Of a DNA stretch of 64,000 nt, positions 22,705 to 34,662 are shown one piece after another. Each line of letters opens with the position of its first letter. Positions within the stretch are counted from its first letter, which is position 1. The notes under the pieces are model-generated. The model worked only from the letters and a program-made list of their open reading frames with translations. It had not been told where the DNA came from and searched no databases. The position numbers and the translations under genes are program-made. The DNA is from Cyathus striatus. Lineage: Eukaryota > Basidiomycota > Agaricomycetes > Agaricales > Nidulariaceae. The stretch is taken from assembly GCA_025738555.1 (NCBI GenBank), contig JAOVFP010000015.1:3534001-3598000 (forward strand), in the 5' to 3' direction.

Positions 22705-24217
22705 TTAATTAGTGTATATAGTATGCCCTTCATTTGGAACCGAAGAATCTAAAACTTTCTTTGTATTTGAGCCTTTGCCTCGTAGTACATTCTCTATATA
22801 GTACTCTCCAGCCTGAGGGGTCAAAAGTGAATTTTTCAGGTTCTCCACGATGAAGAAAGAGTACGCACTTTATAGCTGCTTCGCACCAAGGGTCCACTGG
22901 CGACGTATAAAAAGCCCATATCTTCTGCCACCTTTTTCCAGTGATCGAATTCCGCCGGTTCAACGTAACGATCGACCTTCATGTGCCTTTTCGTTGGTCT
23001 CATATATTGACCAAAGGTAACAACATCAACGTCAACCCTGCGTAGTTCTACATGTGATCTCAGCGTGCATGCCAACAAGCTAGATGAAGATTACACACCT
23101 TTCAATGCCTCCATTACCTGCTCAGTGGTTTCTCCGACGCCTAGCATCATGCTTGTTTTGGTCACTCGAACGCCTTCTTTCTTGGCGTGTTCAAGGACTT
23201 TCAGGCTCTGACGAAATGTGGCGCGACGATCGCGTACATAAGGAGTTAGCTCTTCTACCGTCTCTACGTTATGGGCATAAACATCGAGCCCGGATTTCGC
23301 CACGATAGAGACATGATCCAACGTGCCCGCAAAATCGCCTGTAAGAGCTTCCACAAGAATATGAGGCGCTCTTTAAAACAAATATGTTAACGGTGCGGCT
23401 GATATATTTGACTTAGGAAATCCTTACTTTGACTTGATTTTCCGTATAGTTTCAGCAAAATGATGAGCACCACCGTCAACGAGGTCTAAGTGAAACAAGT
23501 TAGTTGAATTTAAGGATGAAATAATCTCATAAAAATCACCATCACGATCAACACTTGTAAGTACAATATAGCCTAGACCCCAACGACTAATTGCCTCAGC
23601 AGTGTTTTCAGGTTCATGAGGATCTAGTGGAGGTGGCGTCCGCGACGTTTTGACTGAACAAAACCTACAACCACGGGTACATGTATCGCCCATCAACTTA
23701 TACAGAAAAAAGATAATCAGGAAGAATATTCGTTTTACAGCAAATTAATGCATGCACCATAATTGTAGCTGTTGCTGCATTTCGTGTATCCGCCTCCGTG
23801 GAACCTGACTTGCCTCCCCAGCAATCGCCGATGTTTGGACAGCGAGCTTCCTCACACACCGTATGTAGACCAAGACCACGAAGATCCTTCTTTATTTTCT
23901 TGAATGATTCACCATTAGGAATGGATGTTTTCAGAAATGACGGAAGACGAGGGCTGCTGAAAGGTTACATATTTCTGCACCGGTTGAAGGGTTATGTCTC
24001 ACCCCTTGGTATTTCCAAGGATTACTCGGTCAGAAGTATTTCCGGAAATAAAGTCATCCAAGGTAGGACCAGATTCTAATTTGTTGCGAAAGGAAGATGT
24101 GGATGGAGTCGGAGCTGCAGTGGAGGACGAGACTGTTGCAAGAGAGCGGGTAGCGCCTGGAACGCGACGTAGATTTCTAGCGAGAGTATTCATGCTATGT
24201 TGTAGCTCCAGTTGCAT
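22705..24217 (-). CDS. LIP5: Lipoyl synthase, mitochondrial (radical SAM)
   Basis: The enzyme inserts two sulfurs into the octanoyl group on lipoate-dependent dehydrogenases, using two [4Fe-4S] clusters. The N-terminus is a basic, Ser/Thr-rich mitochondrial leader ([20 protein letters not shown]). The first ATG is at 24217 and a second at 24193; either may be used. Auxiliary-cluster cysteines are in [13 protein letters not shown] (around 23830). The radical-SAM motif is [13 protein letters not shown] (around 23680). Further motifs are [57 protein letters not shown] and [12 protein letters not shown]. The last intron leads to [14 protein letters not shown] and the stop TAA at 22705-22707. The terminal SSY serine, which coordinates the auxiliary cluster, is present. 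Confidence 0.95.
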
Positions 24218-24616
24218 TATGAATAGGAAGAAAAGAGCAAGACAGCAAAGATCCGGACTCCGAGAAGATGACTCAACGCAACTGAGTGCTGAAGTGGAGG
24301 GCGATCCGAAGTTAGCACTTACATAATTACTAAATCAAATAATATTTACATATTTTATGATTTTAATATTTTCAACTGACGTAGGTAGGTCTTCTGATCA
24401 ATACAGTTATGTACTATCAAAGGTTATTCTGCCTAGTAAATTTAGTTCATTTCCACGAGCCTTCAAATACATTCACATCTACGCCCCTTACTTCCTTCGT
24501 CCCGTCTCCGCCTTCATGCCCGTTGCTTCAGCGTAAACCAGCTGAACTTGTTGCCACTGGGCCTAACAGCGCGTCTCAGCAGCGTTCAATATACTTGTGA
24601 CCATCCTTTAGCATTG
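24218..24616. promoter_or_regulatory. Divergent promoter region between lipoyl synthase and the unknown basic protein gene
   Basis: About 400 bp lie between the two start codons (24217 minus, 24617 plus). AT-rich at 24320-24420. No specific motif is claimed. Confidence 0.4.
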
Positions 24617-25587
24617 ATGAATAGCACCCAGCTTCCGTTGTTAGTTCCTGATCAATCTGAATGTGCATTGTCCTGCTCGAATCCTAGGGAAGGTAAGTTC
24701 AAGTCTATTAAATGTGTCGCAGCGAAAATACAACAGGCTGATGCGGCTCTAGCTTATGAGCCTAGCAATGCACTAAGGAAAGGCGTAACAATAGATCTGA
24801 GTGTTCCAGATGTACATGAGGGAGAGCGAGACAAAATCTCTGTCCACGCCGATACACCTTCGGCGAATGTACGGGGAGCAACAGAATATAAAAGATCTAA
24901 TGCTGATGAAAACAAGTACAATGACAGAACCGACACCTGCGAACCGCAGGCTAGCAGTGAGGTTGAGGCTGTCATCGATTCCGTAACCTTGCAGCGTCCA
25001 AACGCTCGTGTGCGTTTTCGCTCCCGTGTTCGTATAACGTCTGGTCTTAATCGCAGCCGTCACCGCAATGCCTCCTTCAGCATTGTAGAGGGTACCGAAA
25101 ACAACAACGGGCTACCACTTTCCCCTGCATCATCGCTGTCCGGTTCACCATCGTCTTCCATATCTGCGCCGCTACGTTCACGAGATGATGACGAAGTTGG
25201 AAAACCAGGCTGGGGTACCCTTGGCCAAAGAGTTGGACTATTTGCACAACGACGAAGAATAGGTGACAGATCGGTAGGCTCTCCGAGGATCAATCATATC
25301 AGGCCCAAACACATTGCATCGGAAAATACTCCGTTATTGAGATCCCCGTGCCGCCTCTCGTACGAAACCAATCCTTCAGAGACATGTGAGTGGGATGAGG
25401 AGGCGAGATTATCGAGGGAGATTGATTTAATTTTTGGAACGTGGCCTCGTCGGCTTCTAAATCATCACGTATGTTTCATTTACTGAGTATGATCATTCAG
25501 GAGCTGAAAACATACTAGTGGTGGTGGTGGCATCTTGAACCCATAATTTGTTGTCATTGCCTTGAAGATTCCGATACCGAGGAATAA
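24617..25587 (+). CDS. Conserved fungal protein of unknown function with C-terminal WWWW motif
   Basis: I do not know a function. The chosen start is MNSTQLPLLVPDQ at 24617. The same frame is open upstream to another ATG at 24548. The middle is Ser/Arg-rich and probably disordered, with a conserved basic patch ARVRFRSRVRITSGLNRSRHR near 25000-25060 and WGTLGQRVGLFAQRRR near 25215. The end is the most conserved part: LSREIDLIFGTWPRRLLNHH, then a 50-bp intron (25469-25518), then four consecutive Trp codons and HLEPIICCHCLEDSDTEE, stop at 25585-25587. No signal peptide or membrane helix is evident. The paired cysteines and Trp run suggest a short binding motif. Convergent with chorismate synthase. 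Confidence 0.72.
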
Positions 25588-25789
25588 AGTACATGGCTGC
25601 TACTATGCAAATCTTCTACATTGTCCTTATGATTTCTATCGTGTACTTACGCTGTATGTTTTTATAAGTATTTCTACACACGTGCATGAACAAGTATCTT
25701 TGTATAATTTATTGGTAACATGAAAGGGATATGTGCAGTCTAACCTAAGCAAACTAATTATCAATGTGTAGGAACGCAAATCAAGACAT

Positions 25790-27288
25790 CTAGGAAGTCT
25801 TTTGGGGCAGAACCATTGTGGGAGGGAGAGTTGTAATGGGGGGAAGTAAGCTAGTTGCTGTCTTACGAGAGTTCTGGATAAGGAGTTGATCCATCACTAC
25901 TATAGCCGCCATAGCCTCGACGATAGGAACTGCACGTGGAACGACACATGGATCGTGACGGCCTCTAGCGGCCAGAGAACCTGGCGTACCATCGTACTGT
26001 GCAGTGTGCTGAGGCTGGGAAATCGTCGCTGGGGACTTGAAACCGATGCTGTGGCAAACTGTGAGCCAAAACACAGGGGTAAGCAAAGCGAGTATTACCG
26101 GAAGTAAATATCTTCTCCGTTGGTGATGCCTCCTTGTACACCACCACTCCAGTTGCTTGATGTCCCCAATTTACCGTCCTCTTTCACAACGAAGGGGTCG
26201 TTGTGCTTGCTTCCAGGTACCTCTGTACCGCGGAAGCCAGAGCCGATCTCGAATGCTTTTGTGGCAGGAATGGACAACATGGCGTGACCTAAAGTGGCTT
26301 CGAACTTGTCGAAAACAGGCTCTCCGAGACCTGAAGGAACATTGCGAATGACACAGGTTACTGTTCCACCAATAGAGTCGAGAGAATCTTTGGCACGAAT
26401 AATGCGCTGGAAATGCTTAAATCATCTATACAGCGTAATAGAGTCTCTGAACCATACCTGTGTCATCTTCTCTGCCGTTTCCGGGTGGGGGCACCTAGTG
26501 GGATGCTTGTCGACTTCCTCGCGAGAGATCGTCTTGAGTAGCTGTTGGAACTCGGGGGACAGTGCATCCTGGATATCATCATTGTTGTCATCGTCATCAT
26601 GGGGGCCGAGCGATGGAGGGGCAACTGAGGCAGGCAGATGAACCTTTCCGACTGATGACACAAAGGCTACGATCTCGATGCCATAAGCTTGTTTGAGGTA
26701 CTTCTCAGCGATCGCTCCTGCGGCAACACGACCTATGACAATGAAATTAGCAAAGAGGAATAGTGGGAATATAAGGACTAGTACCAATGGTCTCGCGAGC
26801 ACTGCTCCTCCCTCCACCACTGCTTGCCTTGACTCCGTACTTTTCGAGGTATGTGTAGTCGGCATGACTCGGCCGAGGATATAAATCGGTCTCGGAATAA
26901 TCGTGAGGCCTCTGATCTTCATTTTTGACAAGCAGGCCAATAGGGGTTCCAAGGGTGACACCGTGCTCGAGTCCGGATTGTAAATGAACAAGATCCTTTT
27001 CGTCTCTCTGTGCGGTGAAAACCGACGGTTAGGAGGATCAAGTGAGTTGAAAGGACACAACGAACGGGAGTTGTGAGATTGCTTTGACCAGGTCTTCTGC
27101 GGCTTAGCTGGACTTGGATATCTTGAGCAGAGAGCTCTAAACCCTGAAGGTGATATAAATAAAAGTGAGCGGGGCGGAAAGCAGAGGGTGCAGCGCACGG
27201 GAGGACAACCGTCGACGATGGCGCCGACAGACGCACAATGGCTTTCGCCGTAGGTGGTGACTCTGAAAAGGGTTCCGTAGGTAGACAT
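25790..27288 (-). CDS. ARO2: Chorismate synthase
   Basis: This enzyme catalyses the last shikimate-pathway step, EPSP to chorismate, with reduced FMN. Fungal forms carry their own flavin reductase activity. The start at 27288 gives the family N-terminus [20 protein letters not shown], then [11 protein letters not shown]. Next exons give [58 protein letters not shown], then [21 protein letters not shown] fungal-type insert rich in Asp/Asn ([12 protein letters not shown]) lies near 26600. The second half gives [39 protein letters not shown], then [19 protein letters not shown] and, after the last intron, [19 protein letters not shown]. It ends LPQKTS with TAG at 25790-25792. Full-length with all flavin and substrate motifs. 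Confidence 0.95.
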
Positions 27289-27621
27289 GATGAAAGATGG
27301 GAAAGAGAACGAGATGGGGAGTTGGCAGAGACAGATAGAGAAGTCTTAAAAGAGAGAAGTCTTAAAAGGCGGGAGGAAACACGGCCGAGGGATGCGGATC
27401 CGGATATAAGATGAACTGAAAGGGGCTGACAAGGTGGATGGATGTGGATGGGTACCCGTCTCCGATGTGGATGGTGAATTCAGATAGACGGGGGCAGCGC
27501 TGAAATCGTCGTATCCCAGGTAATCTATTTCCTTTTATGGTATCTCATCTCGTCCGTTCTATAATCAGAGCATCCTGTCATCCCGTACGAAATTCACACT
27601 ATTCAACTTTACATTTTCTTC
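27289..27621. promoter_or_regulatory. Bidirectional promoter ARO2 / SAP30-like gene
   Basis: This 333-bp gap between divergent start codons has an A/G-rich stretch next to ARO2. No canonical TATA box is obvious on either side, and I did not identify a Gcn4-type TGACTC site. Confidence 0.45.
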
Positions 27622-28339
27622 ATGTCTACCTCACAACCCCAGTCCTCCGCTCGCTCTCGTCCTCAGCCTCGCAAGAAAGTAAATGACGACGCCCCTTACC
27701 AGGGCCCTCCCATCTTCACAGCCGCCGGCTCCAAGCGTCAAGCACAGGAAAAGCCAGACGGCGAGTCCTCCAGGTCCAAGCGCAAACGTGTTGAACAGCT
27801 CACTCCGTCTGCCGCGACAATCAAGAAGGATGCCGCGGACGCCGACCAGAAAGTTTCCATGGTGCGCATATCCAGTATATCCTCTTTCACGGCCGAACAT
27901 CTCAACCTTCTCTCAGGTCGACTTCTCCAAGACGAGCACCGCTGTCCTTCACCGCTACCTGACACAGTTTGATATTGTACCTTCAATATATCCCTCGCCA
28001 CTAACAGCGGACGACCCCCCTTCTCCCACCTCGCTCGCCCTTCCCTCTGCATTCTTACCACGCGCCCTCAGCCCACCTCTCCCCGCCACACCAGCCAACC
28101 GCCCGCGACGCGAGTCCAAGGAACAAAGCCGTCGTCGGAGTTCGAGACTGCTAGAAGAAGAGAACCACATTCGAACACCTATACTATCTGATATTCAGGA
28201 GCTGCACGGCGTATTGGCTGGAGTCGTGGAACGACACTTTCGCGAGTTGACTTGGAGCAACGGCCGCGAGGAGGTAGATACGCTTGCATCGTTCATGTGT
28301 GCAGTGGAGAAAGCAAAGGGTGTAAAAGCGAAATCATAA
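27622..28339 (+). CDS. SAP30-like Sin3-binding protein
   Basis: This is a probable subunit of a Sin3/Rpd3 histone-deacetylase complex. Exon 1 (27622-27861) codes a basic, disordered N-terminus with a nuclear-localisation-type cluster (SSRSKRKRVEQL). A 55-bp intron (27862-27916) follows. Exon 2 continues VDFSKTSTAVLHRYLTQFDI, which matches the Sin3-binding helix pattern (VDF..M/T...LR.Y...F.L) of SAP30 proteins. A Pro/Ser-rich loop separates this from a C-terminal helix, LHGVLAGVVERHFRELTW, and the end VEKAKGVKAKS. At about 220 residues it fits fungal members. The zinc finger of animal SAP30 is absent, as in many fungi. The assignment rests mainly on the helix motif. Confidence 0.72.
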
Positions 28340-29137
28340 ACGTAAGCAGGCACATTCCATTTATTTCAGGTTGTAGCCCAACTCATGCAGACGATTTTCG
28401 TCATTGCAGGTTATTGTTATTTTTTTTGTTGTAGATTAGGAGCTGCTTGCAGACTTTGGCACTTTCGCTATAAAACTTATTTGGCCAACCAAGTACCGAC
28501 CATGGTGGTATTCGCACGATGCGCTCCTCTGACGGGACACAGGTTCTAGGGGGGAATTCACTATTGAGTCCCTTTGAACAGCTTGTACATATGGTTACGC
28601 GGGCTTCCAAGATAAATGATGGATCAGTACCCTAGCAAACGCATACTGACTCGGGGTACGTTGTGCTTGTGAGAGCGGTTGCAAGACTTGAGCTTGAGCT
28701 TGAGGTGGGATGGAGAGCGAGACTGGTGAAGTGTGCATGTGAATACTAACAAAAAGTATGGAGCAGAGAAGAAATTTAACAAACGCGGGGAGGAGATAAA
28801 GTCTTGGCAATGCCAAGAGACTATGATCGAAGACGGTTCAAGTTAAGTAATTGCTTTGCGGATTGGCCTGCCAGGTCCATACCACTCCATTGGATCCCTC
28901 AGCCTCCCCTCTGAGCTTTCTTATCCACCAATGTTTCCCTGGTTACCCCGAACATCCCGGCTCTCTCTTTCCAGCTCATATAAAGCCTCACTGGTGCTGA
29001 CCCTCTCTTCTTATCCTCTCCTTCAGCCATCTCTTCTTTCTTTCGCAGCAGTGCTGCTCTTTCTTTCCTTGTATTCTCCTTCATTCCTCCCATTCCTTCT
29101 CAAGCTTCCGTGAAGTTCATTCATTCTTCCTTTCCAC
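28340..29137. other. Intergenic region with promoter of the secreted protein gene
   Basis: About 800 bp. The right half (28900-29130) is strongly CT-rich, as in highly expressed fungal promoters. On the minus strand, 28430-28816 shows two weak frames (one starting MALPRLYLLPAFVKFLL, signal-peptide-like) that could be a small two-exon gene, but I cannot join them with confidence. Confidence 0.4.
28979..28984 (+). promoter_or_regulatory. TATA box (TATAAA) of the secreted protein gene
   Basis: TATAAA lies 154 bp before the ATG at 29138, followed by long pyrimidine-rich tracts that look like a transcription-start region. Confidence 0.55.
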
Positions 29138-30472
29138 ATGCGACCCACAACTTCCTTGTCTCTTCTCTTTGTTCTTGCTCCGTTCTTTCACTCTTCTGCT
29201 GGCCTCGCTCCAAGACAAGGAAACCAAAGAAATAAGAATGACAATAACGCCGGGAATGGAAACGGAAATAATAATGCCGGGGGAGACCCTCAGACGTCAC
29301 TGAGTAAATTTCCTTTAGCCATCGGGTTTTAGTTTCTTCTTAACCGCGCTCAGCTCTTGACTCTCGTGTAATTGCAACCGCATTCGCAAACAATGGCCAA
29401 GATGTCCCAGCTGAAGGTACTTATGTACACACTACACCATTCTAACGTGTTAACGCCTCCTCTCCTGCAGGCCAAGTCCCGTCGCTGACTTCGACTAACA
29501 ACTTCATCAACTTCTGCCTTACCGCCCCTAATCTTCCTATTACCAATGGGCAGCAGATCACGTCTGGTTCCTGCAACCCTACTCCCATTGGCGTCATTCC
29601 ATCAGTTGATAGAATGCCTTCATCTAAATTCACCTTTCCCGTCAACGGTGGGATTATTCCTGCAAACCAGGAATTTACCATTAGCATGGCCATCAAGAAC
29701 CTACAAACAGGCTCTTTCACTAATGCGCAGCAGAACTATTTTGCAGGCAGGTTCATATGAGGCCTCTTATCATCATCTCATCTCATCCTGCCGCATTCTA
29801 GCCCCTCAGCAACTCAATGGACAGGGTACTATTATTGGCCACTCTCATGTTGTCGCCGAGCGCCTTAATTCGTTGGATCAGACAATTCCTACAGACCCTA
29901 AGGTGTTTGCTTTCTTCAAGGTATATAGCTCATCTCTCCCCCGAGTAGTATGCTTTTCTAAACATGTCCTTTAAGGGCTTGAATGCTGCCGCTCAAAATG
30001 GTGTCTTGACCGCCGATGTTACAAGCGGCCTACCTGCCGGGGCTTATAGATTATGTTCTATTAACGCTGCTGCCAATCATCAACCTGTGATTGCGCCTGT
30101 TGCACAACATGGCTCCCTCGACGATTGTATTTACGTACGTCCAACTGCATTCCATTTCTCATTATTTTTTTAGCTAATGATGTTGTATAACACCAAGTTT
30201 ACTGCAACTACTAATGGTAATGGTGGAAACAATGATGCCGGTGGTGGCAATTCCGCAGGCAATAATGGCAACAGTCAGAAGAACAACGGTCAGGGTAACA
30301 ACCAGAACGGCCAAGGCAATGTTGGTTCAGTTTTTATTTTACTTGGAATTGCTTTTAATAGTGCACTCTATAGAACCGTGGTAACAGAGGCTTCGGCGGC
30401 AAGAAAAGTAATGGTGGCTTCGTTGGAGGAAGGAGGGGTCGTCGACTTATTTCCTCTGTTGTCCAAGCTTGA
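29138..30472 (+). CDS. Conserved basidiomycete secreted protein (family often mislabelled ribosomal protein S17)
   Basis: An N-terminal signal peptide (MRPTTSLSLLFVLAPFFHSS, cleavage near SAGLA) is followed by a Gly/Asn-rich linker. The family core then reads ATAFANNGQDVPAEGQVPSL, STNNFINFCLTAPNLPITNG, NPTPIGVIPSVDRMPSSKF, TISMAIKNLQTGSFTNAQQN and YFA. Further exons give APQQLNGQGTIIGHSHVVAE, LNSLDQTIPTDPKVFAFFK, GLNAAAQNGVLTADVTSG and HGSLDDCIY. The C-terminus is again Gly/Asn/Gln-rich. The last intron (about 30320-30374) joins GQGN to NRGNRGFGGKK, ending with a basic tail and TGA at 30470-30472. Function is unknown; the family is extracellular and multi-copy in mushroom genomes. The Gly/Asn tracts on both sides of the core are unusual for it. 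Confidence 0.87.
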
Positions 30473-30741
30473 ATGATCTGAGAAAATTCTTGCATTTTGT
30501 CAACATTCTGTTCCCTAATTTGCGTTAAGTACATACATAGGAATGATCAAATGGAGATTATGTAATGTATTTGCTCGTGTTAATTTAAGTTGCCGATAGC
30601 AACTACGAATAATAGTACCATTCCATGAACATAGGAATCTTAGATATCTTGAAGTTCTAACCAAGTTCTAACGGCAGTGCGGATCTTGCCCAAATAACTG
30701 TTTAACTATTCGGACGTATACCTACCTGGTCTAATCTCAAA

Positions 30742-33700
30742 ATGTCAGCGGAAGATATCGCAGAAGAAGTCCGTTCCAGCTTTCCCGACGCTGAAGAAGT
30801 CATTATTCAATACTTGTCTGGTTACCTCGTGGATGATGCTGGAGAAGAAGAAGACGTCTTACAGATTGCCAATAACATCCTTCAATCACTAGCTGGAGAT
30901 AGACAGGATATATTGGAGAAGTTGATGAACAAAATTGGGGATTTACTCGAAGATCAGCTTAATGCCAGACTAAAAAACAGCTTAAGGCCCAAGCTGCAAA
31001 AGTTGGATAAAGTCATGGACATGAGCAAGTCACAAATTTCCAGTACAATTGCCTTGTCAGAAGGAGTAGATCTTGAATCTATTAACAAGGGGAAGTGCGT
31101 GAAAGTCTCCCACTCTACGATAAAATATCGTTTATGACTGCTCATTCAGGGCATCCCGGGTCGACGTGAAGAAACTTGAGAAACAAGAAGCCAAACTGAA
31201 GGTTCAAAAGAGTTATATATGCATCGAAATCTTCTTAATCTCTGGGGATTTTACAGGCCAAAATCGAAAAGCGTTCTAGGAAAGATCTATATGAAGGTTC
31301 GAAACTCTTGGATGCGCACAGAAAGCAGGTAGGCCGCCCTGATGGAGAGTATTTGAAGTTATACTCATACGTGGCTTTTAGCAATCTTATGAGGAGATGT
31401 TTATGAAGGTTAATATCGCATTCATCCGGAGAGCATTGATACTGTTGATAACAATGACTCCCTTTGCAGATCAATCCTTTGGACGCAAGTTCATCTTCCA
31501 AGAATAAGAGCAAAGATATACACTTACCATCTATTGATGTTAACTTCGGGTCTAACCGCATTCTGTATGTGATTTACTTGCTGATATATTCATGCGAGAT
31601 TTATATATATATCCGTAGTTCGGGAGCCACATTGACGTTGGCCCATGGTCGACGATATGGGCTAATTGGACGCAATGGTACGAAACACCACCATTTTTCA
31701 ATGTGCTTTATTTGCTGACGTCAAGTTAGGTGTTGGTAAATCGACACTCTTAAGACATATTGCCATGAGAGAGGTTCCCATTCCTCCTCATATCACCATC
31801 TTATTCGTGGAACAAGAAGTGCGTACTCACTCTCATTCTCGTGGCTCGTATTGCCTTATTCCCTACAGATAGTTGGAGATGACACGAAGGCAATAGATTC
31901 AGTACTAAAGGCAGACGTCTGGAGAGACCATTTAATTAAAGAACAAGCGTTGCTAGATAAGAAGTTGACGGAACTTGATGCCGAGGGAGACGATAAGCGG
32001 TTCGTAGACGCTCGGGAGGAATTATCATCTCGACTAGCCGAAGTACATGCAAGGCTTGCCGATATGGATGCAGAGAGCGGACCGGCACGCGCTGCTGCTT
32101 TGTTGGCTGGTACGTCGCTGGCATAACGTACGATTGACTCCGGCTTACTCTTCATCAGGTCTCGGTTTCGACGAAGCTGATCAGCAAAGACCAACAAGAT
32201 CATTCAGTGGAGGCTGGCGGTAGGTCTTTTCTGGGGCTGGGTTCTTCCTTATCATGTTAAATATTTATCTGTGATCAGCATGAGACTGGCTCTTGCTCGA
32301 GCATTGTTTGTGAAGGTGACTTCTGAATCCATGTCTTTTTCTGTATCTAAATACTTTCTCGTTCAGCCTACACTTTTGCTTTTAGATGAACCTTCAAATC
32401 ACAGTACGCCCATTCATGTTCTGATTTAAGCACATCTCATATTCGTTGAACAGTCGATCTTAACGCCCTTGCATGGCTAGAAGACTACTTACAGACTTGG
32501 GCTGGAACTTTACTAGTTGTGTATGTCGTTGTAAATCTGGATTTAACTCTAAATCTAATGCCAAAATATTCCAGATCTCATGACCGCGCATTCCTGTAAG
32601 CCAATAATTCCATTGCAGAACATCAAGGTTTGACACTTTCTGTAGGGATGCAGTGGCCACCGATATTGTGCATCAGCACTCCGGAAGGCTAGATTATTAT
32701 AAAGGGTATTTCGAAAATTATCTTAAATTGTTTAATATTCACTGTTTGAAGGAACTTTTCACAATTTTATTCCACGAAATCCGAGAGAGATCGCAACCTA
32801 CGCAAAGAATATGAAACCCAGATGGACTACCGCAAGCACCTACAAGCCTTCATCGACCGTTGGCGATATAACGCCAACCGTGGTGCGTAAAATCGATTGT
32901 TGATTTGCTTATAGCGCTGAAAACTGTCATATCAACTCGATAGCCGCGCAAGCTCAAATGAAAATTAAAATACTTGAAAAGGTGGATTGATTGTAAATGC
33001 AACAATATCACGAACTCACTTATATGTAGCTTCCAGATCTACAACCTCCAGAAGTTGAAGAAACTGAGCAGTTTAAGTATGTGTATCTTAATCTCTTTGT
33101 ATTGTATTACTTTTACCGTTGTTTTATCAGATTCCCGGAAACAGAAAAAATATCACCTCCCCTTCTGCAAATGAACGAAGTTACATTTGGTTATTCCCAT
33201 GACAAACCGATTCTCAAGAATGTCAATTTCGACGTCGGACTTGATTCCCGTATCGCCATTGTGGGAGCAAATGGTGCTGGAAAATCAACACTGTGAAGTT
33301 CAATTATGACGTTTCGTCGATATTTCAAACTAATATGTACTATAGTATCAAGGTTCTGACAGGCGAATTACAGCCTTTAGGTGGACATGTCACCCGCAAC
33401 GGAAGACTTCGCGTGTACGTATTTAGCTGTTAAAGTCGACAACGAGCTCAATTTCTATGAAGTGGTTACTTCGCACAGCACCATGTTGATACACTGGTCC
33501 CGACAATGACGCCTGTTCAGTTCTTAGCTTCTAAGTTTCCGGGAAAGAGCGAGCAAGAATACCGGGCGCATCTGGGTAATTTCCAGATAAGCGGAATGAC
33601 TGGGTAGGACTCCCATAATTCAGTATTTTAGCTGATTTTGACGATGACGATATGATGTGCATCTCCAGCCTGCAGTTAATCGGAACACTCAGTGGAGGTC

Positions 33701-34195
33701 AGAAGTCAAGAGTGGCTTTTGCCGTGTTATCTTTGCAACAGCCACATATCTTGCTTTTGGATGAGGTCAGTTTTTATATTCAATAATTCGCTCCCACCTA
33801 ATGCTTGTATTCCAGCCTACCAATCACCTAGATATTGAGGTAATTCCCTAGTTTTCTGGAAATTATTTTTTCCTTATGCCGTTCTTTATCCAGGGTTTAG
33901 ACGCATTGATGATAGCGCTGCAAAAATGGAATGGTGGTGTCATAGTTATATCCCACGACGAACGTTTCATCACCACTGTGGCAAAGGAGGTAAATATTAG
34001 TCTTACCAACTTCGTAACGTTTATTAAACTTTGATCTTTAGCTTTGGGTGTGTGGAGATGGGACTGTTTCGAAATTCAGAGGCGATGTACAAAGCTACAA
34101 AGTTGGTGTAATCGAACTTTTCCTCCCTTCTCATTGATTAACGGATATCCCTCTTTCAGAACCTAATCGTCAGTAAAGTCAAGGCTAAACCGTAG
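30742..34195 (+). CDS. GCN20: ABC-F ATPase Gcn20 (translation regulator)
   Basis: Gcn20 works with Gcn1 on ribosomes to activate the Gcn2 kinase under amino-acid starvation. It is cytosolic with no membrane spans. The N-terminal Gcn1-binding region ([20 protein letters not shown] to about residue 190) is followed by two ABC domains. In ABC1, Walker A (GLIGRNG, then [14 protein letters not shown]) is split by an intron near 31678. Its signature [16 protein letters not shown], Walker [19 protein letters not shown] and H-loop VSHDRAFLD follow. The Lys-rich linker [20 protein letters not shown] is present. ABC2 has [11 protein letters not shown], the signature [25 protein letters not shown] and ISHDERFI. 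It ends SKVKAKP with TAG at 34193-34195. Roughly fifteen short introns. All nucleotide-binding motifs are intact. Confidence 0.95.
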
Positions 34196-34662
34196 TAGCT
34201 CGTCTACCATGAGGCCTTACACTGTACGGGAATGTAAACATTCATCTTGTCATAGTTATACATCGCTCCTTGCAATCCTATTAGTACTTATGTAGCATAC
34301 GGTTTCGCAGCTAGTATTGTGTAAGGGAACAGCAACGTATCGACTTTAATTTGTATCAATAGCTCCTTTAAGGTTTGTCTGTTGTTGGACTACATAAATC
34401 TTTTAGCTTATTCGAGGTTTAGTAATAATAAAAGACACAAAACGCAATGACAACTACATAATAAATGATCTTGAGATGATCTTCCCTGCTTGTCTAGCCC
34501 GCACGAACTCTGAGGCACACAAAGATAGCTAGCGCATGAGGTACAGCCATCAGGCTAGTACGAAATGGTGGTAAGCAACGGCGACCGAAACAACCCTGAG
34601 TCTATAGTACTAGATATCGTATAAGTAGGAAGGTGCAGTACGACGGTCTCAACATAAACACC
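34196..34662 (+). promoter_or_regulatory. GCN20 3' flank and upstream region of DUF7704 paralogue 2
   Basis: 467 bp without an ORF of note. No TATA box or other specific site is assigned. Confidence 0.35.

Noticed and set aside
24400..24616. Starting the 24617 gene at the earlier ATG 24548
   Set aside because: The added residues look like read-through of a 5' leader (MLPLGLTARLSSVQYTCDH). The ATG at 24617 begins the more natural MNSTQLPLL. It remains possible.
28856..29113. Plus-strand ORF MRIGLPGPYHSIGSLSLPSE...
   Set aside because: It spans the TATA box and CT-rich promoter of the secreted protein gene. Hydrophobic composition is due to the pyrimidine tract.
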